From assembly GCA_009731375.1 (NCBI GenBank), contig BJOX01000157.1, positions 586,178 through 650,177 on the forward strand: a DNA stretch of 64,000 nucleotides, given 5' to 3'. Positions 12,519-22,796 of the stretch are shown here, in pieces (the first letter of the stretch is position 1; each line of letters opens with the position of its first letter). Both the position numbers and the translations under genes were made by a program. This stretch comes from Paulinella micropora. Lineage: Eukaryota; Cercozoa; Imbricatea; Euglyphida. The notes beneath the pieces are model-generated. The model worked only from the letters and a program-made list of their open reading frames with translations. It was not told where the DNA came from and searched no databases.

Positions 12519-13279
12519 TCAAGCTTGTCCCCGCGAGTCCGACGTGTCATCATCGTCGGGCTCGGGAGTCTCGCTTGTTGGGGGCGTAGTAGTGGGGCAA
12601 CCCATGGGCTCATACCACTCGTTAGGATTGAGTGGCGGAGTGCCCGGGGAATCAAACACCGTCAAGTGGTTTGGGAGTGCTCTCCCTCTAGCCATAATTT
12701 GATCTTCCGCAATGAGAATGGGCTTTTTGAGCACTATCACGTGGTTGTTCTGATGTATGACGGCGAAACCCTTACGTACCCATGCTGAAGTGGCAACTAA
12801 CCCGTATTTTAGGTGTGGATTGTAAGTGGTATGTGCGTCGAGGACACTGACTTCCTCCCCATGAGCTCCCGACAGGTTCATTAAAACCTTCCCTTTGTAT
12901 TCGGTTCTTGTGCTCCCTTTCGCTATGCGAAATTTCTGTGGGGCCCTCTTAAGACTGACAAACGTAGATCTATCTGGGGACTGTGTTTCGCTTGCACCAC
13001 TATCGTCTACCCAAACTATATTGGTGTTGTCAGTTTTACGGTCAGGGTTACCGTCCATCAACATTATAGAGCATTCGGTGGTTTGTCCTGTGTTTGTTCT
13101 GAAGTGGTGGTGTCTGTGTCTGATGGGCTTTGGGGCTCGTCTTCTTCCGGCGGTGTCACACCACCCAACACAGCCTCGAGATCCTCTACCTCTTTTACCA
13201 TGTAAGGGAAAGATGAAACAATGCCCCGTGCAAATGGGTTATTGTGTTTCGTAGCAAGAGTAAGAACGCAGTCATGCAT
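12519..13279 (-). pseudogene. copia aspartic protease
   Basis: The reading frame 13064-12519 contains VWVDDSGASETQSPDRSTF, the D-S/T-G-A active site of retroelement aspartic proteases with the usual spacing to the flap. It is followed by a region leading to the gag-pre-integrase. The upstream frame 13279-13064 is acidic and probably the gag-protease spacer. Works as a dimer to cut the polyprotein. Confidence 0.8.
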
Positions 13280-13446
13280 AGCATAATATAACTCTGTATA
13301 GAATTCGTCTTACTCTCCCTCCTGGCTCGTAATCAACCCATCTCTCACCGTTCTACTCTTAAGCCCCTGATTGAGAGCAGTAACCAACCGTTGTATTTCT
13401 TTAATGGGGGGTAGTCCTCCACCCCTTAACACTCGTTTTCCGTCCC

Positions 13447-13736
13447 TTACCCAAACGTTACTATCCTCAGCACTACCTGGCTCTCCTTCTTCCATGACCA
13501 CAGGAGGTCCAAATAAAGATGATGAGGATGTATTAGGTAATATAGTTGCAAAGACGAGATGTGAGTCAAAGTTGGTACTGACAAGGGAGGTACAGACAAT
13601 CCAGGGTCACTCACACCAGCTACCCCCTCTACTGCTCCCCCTACTCCTCCCCCTACTCCCCCTACTCCTACTTCCCCTACTTCTTCCCCTATTTCTTCCA
13701 CTCCTTCTATGTGTGTAGTAGTGGTAGTGGTAGTAG

Positions 13737-13775
<39 letters not shown>

Positions 13776-13911
13776 CGGTAGTAGTAGTAGGTGCGAGAAG
13801 AGAGGTAGTTGTGATGCTGGATTGAATACGAATGGTACTTTCTCTCCACAAAGTGACGTGTGTAAACAAAGTGGCGGGTTCATAATACATAGCATCATGG
13901 GGAGGAAGCAA
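13447..13911 (-). repeat. TAC/ACC simple-sequence tract inside element A
   Basis: A (TAG/TAC)n and GGA/GGG-rich tract at about 13620-13800 interrupts the gag-protease spacer. The Thr-, Tyr- or Ser-runs predicted from it in all frames are microsatellite translations. Confidence 0.7.
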
Positions 13912-13913
13912 TC

Positions 13914-14639
13914 CTACAGTTTTTCTCTGTACTTGGTCAATATCTCCTCTCTCTTCCTCTCTTGATCAACGTGAAGTGAACAGAAGTCGTGATCTATCAG
14001 TCTAGCTGCACACCTCCCACCTTGCACTCCCTTCCTCGCCGCCCCCAACCTCCATGAGCACCTAACCCCTGTGTCTGGCACTGTTGCCTCACACTGTTTA
14101 CTGCTCGTGACATAACAACTGTCTGTACGTACTGGTCTACTGTGGAGGTTGAGGGGTGGGCCACCTACTTCTCGTAACGTGACAGGGTTGTACTTTTTCA
14201 CGATGATTTTTACGTAACCTACCCTTGTACGTCTGATGGCCCAATGCCCTTCCAAAGGTATGATTTGGTTTAGGGGAGCTGGGTCGCCAGCCATATCAAG
14301 GGTGGTTAAAAACTTATTCTCGTGAAGGGGTGGGATAGTGGGGCGAGTGTGTGTGGAGTCGTTTTGTGTAGATGATGCATGTCCTTTCTGCTCTCTTCTA
14401 CGCACACTACCCTCACCACCTCCTCCCCCTCTACTTCTTGCGCCAGGTGGCTTAGATGCGTGAGACAAAATTGGCATGAGGGTTTTAGTTGAAGATGGGG
14501 GGTTGTCTTCCTCGATGCTCATACCACTGTCATCTTCGAGGGTGTTAGTTGAAAGTGGGGGGTCATCTTCCTCGACATACATACCATTGTCGTCTTCTCT
14601 TTCTTTCCCCATCATAATGGCCATGTGGTGAATCCCCAC
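13914..14639 (-). CDS. copia element A ORF with CxxxxxRC...FCxxH zinc-binding-like domain
   Basis: About 241 residues, lying between gag and protease. The N-terminal half is acidic and Ser/Pro-rich with a repeated EEDDPPLSTNTLEDDSGM-type segment. The C-terminal half has KQCEATVPDTGVRCSWR, then RLIDHDFCSLHVDQ, ending in a basic helix. The spacing C...C...C-x2-H resembles the small zinc domain known as DUF5763 (from memory). Element B carries the same arrangement at about 18850-19010, so it is a conserved part of these elements and not a chance ORF. Function unknown; RNA or DNA binding is a guess. Confidence 0.6.
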   Translation of the reverse strand: MGIHHMAIMMGKEREDDNGMYVEEDDPPLSTNTLEDDSGMSIEEDNPPSSTKTLMPILSHASKPPGARSRGGGGGEGSVRRREQKGHASSTQNDSTHTRPTIPPLHENKFLTTLDMAGDPAPLNQIIPLEGHWAIRRTRVGYVKIIVKKYNPVTLREVGGPPLNLHSRPVRTDSCYVTSSKQCEATVPDTGVRCSWRLGAARKGVQGGRCAARLIDHDFCSLHVDQERKREEILTKYREKL

Positions 14640-16143
14640 TTCAACTCACCATCCACTTCTGATTCTTCTTCAGACTCAGAAGGGGACTGGTTAGTTGGGG
14701 GTTCATCTTCTTCTTCACTTTCAGAGTTAGAGGGTGAGTTAGAGGAGTCAGATGATTCGGCGTTTAGGCTTATCATTTTCTTCTTTTTAATGAAGTCTGC
14801 TGCTTTCAGCTTTCGTCTCTCTCCTCTGCTGCCTTCCTTCTTCTTCTTCTTTGCTCTTTCTTCTTCTTTCTTCTTGTGTCTGTCTGTCTTCTCACTCTGA
14901 CTGTCCTCTCTCTTCTCCTTTCCACGCAACTTCTCAGAGACCCTAGTTCTCCTTATGGGGCATCTCAAGGAACCGTGTCAGTCCTTGGGACAATCTTTGA
15001 GCTGACACCTGACTAGACAGAAAGCTATTTTATGGTCAGGGAAGAGGCAGTTCCAGCAAATACTGTCCTCTCCCTCGCCATAAGTCTGTGACAGCTTGCC
15101 CTTCTTCTTGCCCTGAGCTATTCCTGCTACTGTGTTGATAGTGATAGGGTCACTCTTAGAACTACCAGATCCATAGAGTTTACGCATTCTAGTGTCTGAT
15201 ACGTTGCTCTGAGCTAGCTGTTCTACTACCTTGATAAATTCTGACAGTTTAGGTCTTTGAGTAGGCAAGAGAGAACACCAGGTGTTGCGATAGTAGGTTT
15301 GATAAGGGGGTAGATGCTTTAATTTCTTCATGATCATGCCTGTCTTCATCATCTCTGGTATCACTCCCCATCGTCTTCTCCTGCGTCTTGATAGTAGTGA
15401 GATAGTCAGCTAGCCAGCTACTCACCTCACTAACCTTTTTGGGGTACGAATGGTATAATTCTTCTGGGTTCTCTTCAAACCTTATGAGGTCGAGACCTCC
15501 ATAATGTTTTTTGAGGGCGAGCAAACACTTTACACCACCTGTATCCCCCTGCCTCATTATGATCATCACCTTTCTATCGTGTGCGCATGATTGGAATAGG
15601 AAAGCATAGAGCAACCTGTTTAGCTNNNNNNNNNNAAATAGGAAAGCATAGAGCAGCCTGTTTAGCTTAGCTTCTTTCTCTCTCATGTAATATTTGGCTC
15701 CCAATTGTAGTGCAAATAGCGGCGAGGGTTTACTTCCCCGTCAACACTGGTATTTTGGATATTTGGTCCGCAGGTACAGCAGTGACGGGAGCAGAGGCAG
15801 TTTTTGTACTTGTAGTTTCTTGACTCTCTCCTTTCTTTCCCTTATCTTTCTCCTCTACCTTTACTACTGTCTCCTCTTCGTCCTCTTCGTCTTGCTCTTC
15901 CTTTATAGGTGATGTGAAGGGTGCATCAGAAGGAGATTCAGGTTGTACAGGTAGTTGTATAGGTTTGGCTAAGGGGTGAGACTCAAAGCCAGTGATTATC
16001 CTTTCTGGGTGTGTAACACCTATAACTGATGTAAAGGTGTATTCAAACAACTCCCATTCTTTTCCATGATCGAACTTTGGAGGGTCTAGCCTCATTTTTA
16101 CTAGGTCAGAACCTTGATACGCCATATTGTTCGGGCGTACCAA
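14612..16143 (-). pseudogene. copia gag (nucleocapsid) with several frameshifts
   Basis: Begins at 16143 with MVRPNNMAYQGSDLVKM and RLDPPKFDHGKEWELFEY, a gag N-terminus. It stops at 15730, resumes in another frame at 15704-15249 (ALKKHYGGLDLIRFEENPEE, typical UBN2-like gag), then 15364-14978 with a CWNC...C...C zinc-knuckle-like cluster, then a Lys/Glu-rich tail to 14612. The 10-N gap 15626-15635 is flanked by the same about 30-bp sequence on both sides, so the break there is an assembly join. Role: coats RNA in the virus-like particle. Confidence 0.75.
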
Positions 16144-16245
16144 GGGCGGAAGGTAGGCTCAGGGAGGCTCGACTACCAATGTTGCTTTCTCTGTGGGTAG
16201 AGAAGCGAGATGAAGTTAGGAAATAATTAGTTATACTAACAACTA

Positions 16246-16405
16246 GGTGGCAGCCTTCCGCACAGTCCACTTAGTGTGACTGGTGGTAGCCTTCCGCACA
16301 CACACCAGACTGGTGGTAGCCTTCCGCACACACACAGATTTAAATATTTGGTGACGGCCTTCCGCACGTACACCAGTTCGTATTTTCGGTGGCAGCCTTC
16401 CGCAC
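16246..16405 (-). repeat. five imperfect 18-bp repeats in the copia A leader
   Basis: The unit GGTGGYAGCCTTCCGCAC (plus strand) starts at 16246, 16282, 16312, 16350 and 16388, separated by 12-20 bases with CACACCAGA-type spacers. It lies between the primer-binding site and the gag start, a position where packaging or translational signals are expected. Confidence 0.8.
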
Positions 16406-16475
16406 GCCCCCATAGTACGCGATAAGTGAATAAAGTCTACTAGACCTAACCTTCACGCTACAAGGCTCTATAACC

Positions 16476-16663
16476 TGTGAGACTAACTTAATAATATTCC
16501 GTATACTTGCTGTGTCCTACAGTAGATACTTTATTGAGAAAAGGGCGCCAAGGGAACGGCCCCATTATATACTAGGCCGGACATACGTAATGGCTCTAAC
16601 GACACACATTACATATGCCGGCACATAATGACTATCCGGTTAATTATATTAATATGTCTAACA
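16476..16663 (-). repeat. 5' LTR of copia element A
   Basis: 188 bp, pairs with 7052-7249. On the minus strand it is followed by GGTTATAGAGCCTTG, similar to the copia initiator-methionine-tRNA primer-binding site. Confidence 0.88.
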
Positions 16664-16846
16664 TGACTACAACACTCTATCAGCAGTACTACAGCTTTAA
16701 TAAGAAAAGGCGCCAACAGAACGCGCCACGTATTTTGACTGGCAGGATCGTAAGTAATGGCTCTACCGACACCGTTACTCTGATACGGCCGGTCCTTAAC
16801 TATTAAGTAGGATTATAGTTCCAACACTCCCCCTGAAACAAAGTAT
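16664..16846 (-). repeat. right piece of the older copia LTR (A') and its polypurine tract
   Basis: After the TSD copy TGACT, the A' LTR resumes at 16669 and ends CCAACA at 16826. CTCCCCCTGAA follows, the same polypurine-tract complement seen beside LTR A at 7250. Confidence 0.65.
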
Positions 16847-16931
16847 TAATTAATATGTAAGTTACTGCCGGTCCTATATAAGTTACACCATCTAATATGT
16901 AGGCATCACCCCCCGGATAGCTGGTAAAAAG

Positions 16932-17114
16932 TCAGTTCAACTCCAGGAGTAGGTGCTCACGATGCTTGCCAGCGAGGTAGGTAGTGATTTCATGGTATGC
17001 GTCCCTCCACTTCCTCGTCCCATGCTCGCCGCTGAAGCGATGCTCCTTCGCCACTGTCAGTGTAATAGTCGTAGACTTCTCCGATGACGCAGAATCAAAC
17101 GCAGAAAGGTTCAT
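16932..17114 (-). pseudogene. truncated copia gag N-terminus
   Basis: Open frame of 60 residues starting 5 bases from LTR B: MNLSAFDSASSEKSTTI, then FSGEHGTRKWRDAYHEI, similar in style to gag N-termini. It reads away from the minus-oriented LTR 17120-17419, as expected of a 5' LTR followed by gag, but stops after 60 codons next to the A' polypurine tract. Confidence 0.5.
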
Positions 17115-17119
17115 AACCC

Positions 17120-17419
17120 TGATAGATGTTTCAATCTATATAATACCGGACGTAACTTTAAAGGACACTTTGTGGTTCTACTGAAATGCGAGAACTGAAT
17201 AACTTTAATGGTAATAATAACAAGATTAGATAGAGGTAATCGCAAGACTAACAATAAAACAATATATCACTGATATTTATACTGATTATGGTATAAACCT
17301 TTAATAATATGGTCAACTTCCCGTTCAACAGGCACTGAATGCCAATTAGTAACTACCGGCCAACCGGCCTAGTGATTAATATGACTGTTTTACTAACTAA
17401 TGGTATGTCAATACTCTCA
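17120..17419 (-). repeat. LTR of copia family B, minus orientation
   Basis: 300 bp from TGATAGATG to ACTCTCA on the plus strand. It is the reverse complement of 24917-25215 with few differences. On its minus-strand 3' side it is followed by GGGTTATGAACC, a possible primer-binding site. Confidence 0.85.
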
Positions 17420-17659
17420 GGTGTGTATTCATTTGAATGCAGGTTGGCAATTTCCTCACAGGAGGCTGGTCAAGACTTACAGAGTGATGTCACAAGTCTC
17501 GTTGTATTAGCTCAGTGAAGCCGAAAAGGAAAACGGCAACAGACCAGGAATAAAATGGAATCAGGTCCAATCCTGACAAATAATACTGAAAAACAGGCTG
17601 GTGCACCTCAGCTGTCACCAGGAAAAGGGTACCCAGTGTTTGCTTTATTATAAACAAAG

Positions 17660-18560
17660 GAAGCTAATGTTGGACAAGGAACAGGATCGCAAGCGGGCGG
17701 AGTCGGGGAAGTCTTCGAGTTCCTCACGTGCTCTGCCTACGGATGCAAAGCATGTCAAGCTATCGGACTTACTGTACTACGAGCTAGACAGGAGGTCTTC
17801 TCTTTCATCTATCTGTGTTTGTCTGGCCCTGCGAAGTTGCTGGCCAGGCCGTTGTCGGAAGAACGACCGATGGACCCCAGTAAGCTGGTCAAATGCTTGG
17901 CTGAGCGGTATGGGGGCAGCACTCAGGAGGAGTTGCTGGCGGAGCAATGTTTTCTGACAAACTTTCGTTTCAATCTGCAGAGGGATCTGCCGTCGCAGCT
18001 GACGGAGTTCGTGAGACGCTGAGATCGTCTCCAACTGGATGGGGGAGATGAGATCAAGCATATGACGCGTCTTGGCATCTTGCTGAATGCTCTGGCTGGG
18101 ATAAAGTCATGGAAGGAGTTCTACCGGGCCCAGATGAGGAGGACGGGACTGGACTTCGACTGCTTCAAGACGAGCTTCCTGAAGGAGGTTCGGATGTGGG
18201 AGGCCCGGGAGGGGCGAAGCAACAGCAGACCGGTGATGGTTCTGTGTTCGTGTCCTTCGCTGATGTGTATGGCCGGGAGCAACGTCAGGTTGGTGATGGG
18301 AAGCAGCATGGGAAGGGCAAAGGTGGATGGAAGGGAAAGGGCGATGGTACCCGGAACGGTGATGGTCAACGTGGTAACGGAAATGGTGGACCGGGTGGTG
18401 GCCAGACTGGGAATGGTGGCAAGTGTTGTTTTGCTTGCGGCAAATGTGAGCCAAAACATCGGTTTTTCGAGTGTACCAACCAGTGTTTCTACCAGAAAAG
18501 TCAGGCGCACAAGTCTCATAAGGGAAAGGATTGCCCTGAGCTAAAGACTAGGTTCGCCAC
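17660..18560 (+). pseudogene. element B gag with Cys-rich nucleocapsid
   Basis: The frame 17819-18022 carries KLVKCLAERYGGSTQEELL and QLTEFVRR, then a TGA at 18019-18021. The frame 18062 onward continues with LGILLNALAGIKSWKEF, a gag-type (UBN2-like) helical region. Downstream, Gly/Lys-rich sequence leads to CCFACGKCEPKHRFFEC and CFYQ...KGKDCPEL at 18421-18542, a nucleocapsid-like Cys/His cluster. Broken by at least one stop and one frameshift. Confidence 0.7.
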
Positions 18561-19695
18561 CTTACTAAAACGTATTGCTACTCAGGGTAAGGGCAAGACG
18601 ATGGACTCCAAGCCTCCGGCGTCTCTGTGTGCGGCGACTGGAGCTACGACTGTCGTGGGTGATGAGGACCCGTTTTCGTCTTACCCTCTGTACTTTCCGC
18701 CTGGGGGATCGCTCTACATGATGACCGGGAGTGGGGACGCCAAGGGGGGTTCTTCGGGACCGGGTTCGTGGGGATTCGTTCAACAAGGGGACGGGAAGAT
18801 ACGCCTGCGATGGGTAGATGACCCAGGGGTGAGAGGGGGGCAGGGCAACCAATGCTCGGCCCTTACGAGTGGGGACAGGCGGTGCCTGAGGGTCCAGCGT
18901 TTTGCTGTCTACATTCCGGAGATAAACCGACATTTTTGCACGTACCACGGCAATGTCTATGTTAAGCAAGCCTTGGCCAAGCGACGCTATGACGAATATA
19001 TGGAGCGTTATGGGCCGGATCGAGTTGCTGAACTTCAGCCGGGGTCGCCTAGGCCCCAGGATGATGTGCCCATGGAAGATGGACACCAGCGGGACCGGGT
19101 TGGGGCTGCTGGGGCTGTGGATGATGTCTCTTTGGCTGGGGCTTCTTCGGTGGACGTCATGGATGTGGAAGGTCGAGTGGCTGTCGGGCCATCGGAAGAG
19201 CGTTCATCATCCTTGCCGGCTTCGTCATCGGTTGTGGTGGCTTCGTCGTCGGGGGTGTCGGGGTTGGCTTCGTCTTCGGGGTTGGCTTCGTCTTCGGGGT
19301 CAGCTTCGTCTTCGCAGGAGGCGCCTCGGATTGGGGGGGACTCCAAGCGCGAATGGGCGTCGACGGGGAGCGAACGGTCTGCGGCCCTGAATCAGAATTA
19401 CAGTTGGTGGGACGGTGATGAATGGATTCGCGTGGTACGAGAGATTACCGGTGTGGTCTCTGCGGGGCGACCGGGTGATGTGGTGACACGTTACGATGGG
19501 GACTCTGTGGTGTATGTGGCGGGTTTGCTCAATCGACAGCCGTCATTGGATCATTGGGTACCTAAGCCGGCGCCCCAGCGTGATATCGGGGCTCCACGAT
19601 TGGTGTTTTCTGCAAAGTATGTGCATTGGTCGCTGCCACAGTGCTCACATACCTTCCTTGGCTCGTTTCCCGTCTTCTGGGCCTCTTCACACTGA
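18560..19695 (+). CDS. element B gag-pol spacer with C...RC...FCxxH domain
   Basis: Continuous with the nucleocapsid frame that opens at 18109. Contains NQCSALTSGDRRCLRVQRF, then EINRHFCTYHGNVYVK and a basic helix, equivalent to the domain in element A (13914-14639). This is followed by a low-complexity Ser/Val/Ala-rich stretch (ASSSGVSGLASSSG) and a block ending in VFWASSH. Function unknown. Confidence 0.55.
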
Positions 19696-19845
19696 CGACA
19701 GTCGAACTCCCACCAGTTCCGCTCCCGGAAACAAAACAGAAGGTACTGCTGCCAATAAAACATGTCATAAGCATCCCCATGGTTCAGTACCCGTTCGGAC
19801 CTTTGTCAGCAGCAGGATCAGCCGAAGCATCGGTACTACTGTACT

Positions 19846-21104
19846 GTGGCGAGGAGCAGCCCAGTGCGCGTTGGCGTCATGCGTGCGGAGTTGCGGAGCA
19901 ATCGAACGGGCCTGGGGCATTCCATCAAGTCGCATGCGGTTGCTGCTCTTTTGTGGCACAGGTTGATTCGTTACCGGGAAGGGGGGCCTTCACTTCTGCC
20001 TCGGAACGTTAGAGAGGGACCGGCGCTTCCACTGGGGTCCGATGACGAGGACGAGAGCTTGGATCACCGCATTCGGATGGGTCCTAGTGCTCCGGATGAG
20101 GGCGACCCGGGTTCTGATGATGAGCTGGTGCGGCGTTACTCGTCTGCCAAGACGGTGGTCTTGAGTCCGCCTCCTGCTTCGAGACGAAGGGCTTTGGGCG
20201 ATCGTCGTTATCAGTCGTTGGAGCAGTATTTTGCTGAGATGGTCCTACGAGACAGGGATACTCTTGTCCGTCCTTTTGACTATAACGACTCTGTCATACC
20301 TTGGCTTGAGATGGAGAATCACCTGGGATGCTATGGGATTGGGGACGATGATCGGGTGGAGCCGCCTTGTCCAGAGCTGGATGTTCTTGTGGCGTTCCTG
20401 CGTAAGATGAAAGAGGAATCATATGGGCGACCACAGCTTCCTTCTGGGAGACTACCTGCGGGCTGCCTGCGCCGTGGGCGTTGGACTTCATCGACCTACA
20501 AGATTATAGAAGGGCTATGGCTCGCTATTACAGGATGTTGGTCTGTGCACCGTTGGGCTACCGACCTTGGCCTATCCCTGTTGAGCCGGTTGAGATCGGT
20601 TTGGGGGAGAGGCCTCATGTCGTGCCTAGGCCTCTACCGAAGCTGATCTCCAATCGTTCTGTGAGGGACAGTGAAGCGGCTTCATCGGATGTAGAATTCT
20701 CAGTGACGGGCGTCTTGTCTTCGGCGTCGTCTGGGTCTACGACTGGGTCTGCGACTCAAGGGGTGAGTGCACCGGCTTCGTCTGGGGCTACCGCTTCGGC
20801 TTCGTTGCAGGCTCCCGCTTTGGCTTCGTCAGGAGGAGTCGGGTTGCCTACTGGGAGTGCGAATGATTCGTCGGCAGGAGGTCAAGTGGATGGTGGAGGT
20901 GGGCCCTCGCTCTATGTTGTGAGGGGGGACGGGGGATTGTGTACCTTGTCGTGCGGCTTCCACCTCGATCGAATGGTGCCTCGACAGTGCCGCTACACAC
21001 GATCATGTACCCAGTTCATCATATTTGGCTTCGCCAGTCAAGGAGGGACTACCTGTGGTGGTCGATGGTCTTGGGGGTCGACGGCGTCTGGACAAGTATG
21101 GTAA
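19846..21104 (+). pseudogene. element B spacer region, decayed, no clear domain
   Basis: Overlapping plus frames (19846-20646, 20481-21104) carry acidic and Ser/Ala/Thr-rich sequence, including SLEQYFAEMVLRDRDTLV and another Ser/Ala low-complexity run. I recognise no domain. The protease active site expected just downstream is not clearly visible. Confidence 0.4.
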
Positions 21105-22404
21105 GGCTGTTGTGGTTGGCCGTGATGGGGGAGGCAAGGAGGCTTACCTTCGGTTGGATTCAGCGTATGTGACTCCGGACATCCACGTTGGGCCGGTCTC
21201 GGCTGGACGTCTACAGGTAAAGGGGTATTCTACGCACCTACAAGGGGCAGGGTTCTTTGTGTCAGGTAAGGAGTGCACCTGTATTGCTGATGAGGATAAA
21301 GTTATGGTCGGTGAGCTACAACTGGACAGTCTACGCTACCGATTTCTACCTGGCAATACGAAGGATGTGGGCTCGGTTCTCTACTCTGGGCAACCTAAAC
21401 AACAACAGGTACCGTTCAAGGTGAGTGGTCACTTTCTTCATGATTTGTATGGGCATCTGGGTCCTAAGCCTACGGCGTCCTTGGTACGAGCGCATAAGCA
21501 CGACTGGGATGTGGTTGATGTGGGTGGTCTCGGGCTACAGTAAGCATGGGAAGTGTGTCGTGTGCCAACTTACGCACTCTACGTTCAAACCGTCATATAC
21601 CGGAGCACATCTGACGGTTATGTCTCGCGCCGGAGAGGGATTGAGTGGGGACAGTACTGGAAAGTTTCCCCGTCCGGTCTACAATGGCTACAACTATCTG
21701 CTTTTGTTTGTGGATGATGCTACTCGCTGCTTGTTTGCGTTCCTATTACGTGAAAGGACGGCTGAGGTATGCGTTGGTCATCTACGTTATGTCATGGCAT
21801 TGGGCAAACGCATGCTGGTGCTAAACTGAAGCAATTTCGTTCGGATGGGGAGTGGATTTCAACTGCACTGCATGACCATCTGCGGGCTAAGGGAGTTCTA
21901 CCTCTACGGGGCAAGTACGATCCTAATAAGAATGCGATTGCAGAGTCCTGGTTGAAGCAGGTGTTTCGAATTGCAAGGGCGTTGATGCTGGCGCGATGTG
22001 TACCTTACCAGTTTTTGGGCTACGCTGCTCTTCATGCAGTCTTCATCATCAACGCTGTTCCCTACAAGGAGGGCAAGCCACGTTAGGAGATGTTCTTCAA
22101 CCGTGCGTTGCCTCACATTTCGTTTTGGCACGTCTTTGGATGTCTCCGCTACCGACACGTGGGAAGCCATAAGAGTCGTTCGAATACATCGGCGTTGGCT
22201 GTGTACCTCGGACATTCCCTGGAGACGTCGTCGCACTACATGTGGTCTACAACTGCAAGGAGGGTGGTTGACGAAAAGCATGTGGAGTTTGTGGATCATG
22301 TGGCTGGTTGGCCAGCTATCTACCCGCGTGGTGGAGTCGCCAGGACTCTCATCACTGATTTCGTAGTAGGCGACCTGGAGAGGCACAGTGCCATTCCAGA
22401 TTAG
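21025..22404 (+). pseudogene. element B gag-pre-integrase and integrase
   Basis: 21025-21543 ends in the gag-pre-integrase block HDLYGHLGPKPTASL. A shift leads to CVVCQLTHSTFKP (zinc-binding half), GDSTGKFPRP and YLLLFVDDATRCLFAF (first core Asp region). A further shift gives KQFRSDGEWISTALHDHL and KNAIAESWLKQVFRIARALM (second Asp and Glu of the DDE core). There is a TAG at 22084, then the integrase tail HVFGCLRYRHVGSHK. Confidence 0.85.
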
Positions 22405-22796
22405 CGGAATTACTTCGGTGTGGAAGAGTGGGAGCTCTTACGTGCTGTCGAAGCGACTGCAGAAGCGGGTCTTCGAGCGGAAGACGAGGGAGATGGTCGA
22501 CATCATGCACAGCAAGGTGTTTTTCAACCGACAAATGGCGGGGAAAGTGGGGTGTTGGGTGCCGCCCCAACGGATTTTTCTCGACAGACGGAGGTGGAGT
22601 CGTCGTTGCCTTCCGTTGGGAGTCGCGTGTCTTTTGGGGTTGCTTCGTCTGGGGTTGGTTCGACATCCGTTGAAACAGATGACAGAAGTCACCCTCGCAG
22701 GTGGTGGTGGTGCTCCCTCTTTGCGGGTTGGGGGGATGGGGATCCAGAGTCTAGTGATGACGACGTCCCCCTCGTGCAGGCTGCTTCTCGTTCGCT

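Larger units (their letters stand above)
7052..16663 (-). mobile_element. complete but frameshifted Ty1/copia retrotransposon (element A)
   Basis: Minus-strand element bounded by LTRs 7052-7249 (3') and 16476-16663 (5'), both TG...CA. It is flanked by identical 5-bp target duplications TGACT at 7047-7051 and 16664-16668. A polypurine tract (minus strand TCCAGGGGGAG) abuts the 3' LTR at 7250-7260. A primer-binding-like GGTTATAGAGCC follows the 5' LTR. Coding order on the minus strand is gag, zinc domain, protease, integrase, reverse transcriptase, RNase H, the copia order. Several frameshifts make it probably non-autonomous now. It was inserted into the LTR of a related copy. Confidence 0.9.

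Noticed and set aside
13914-19010. CRISPR or tandem-repeat array
   Set aside because: Repeats in the window are microsatellites, LTRs or the five leader repeats; no evenly spaced repeats with unique spacers and no cas genes; the genome is eukaryotic.
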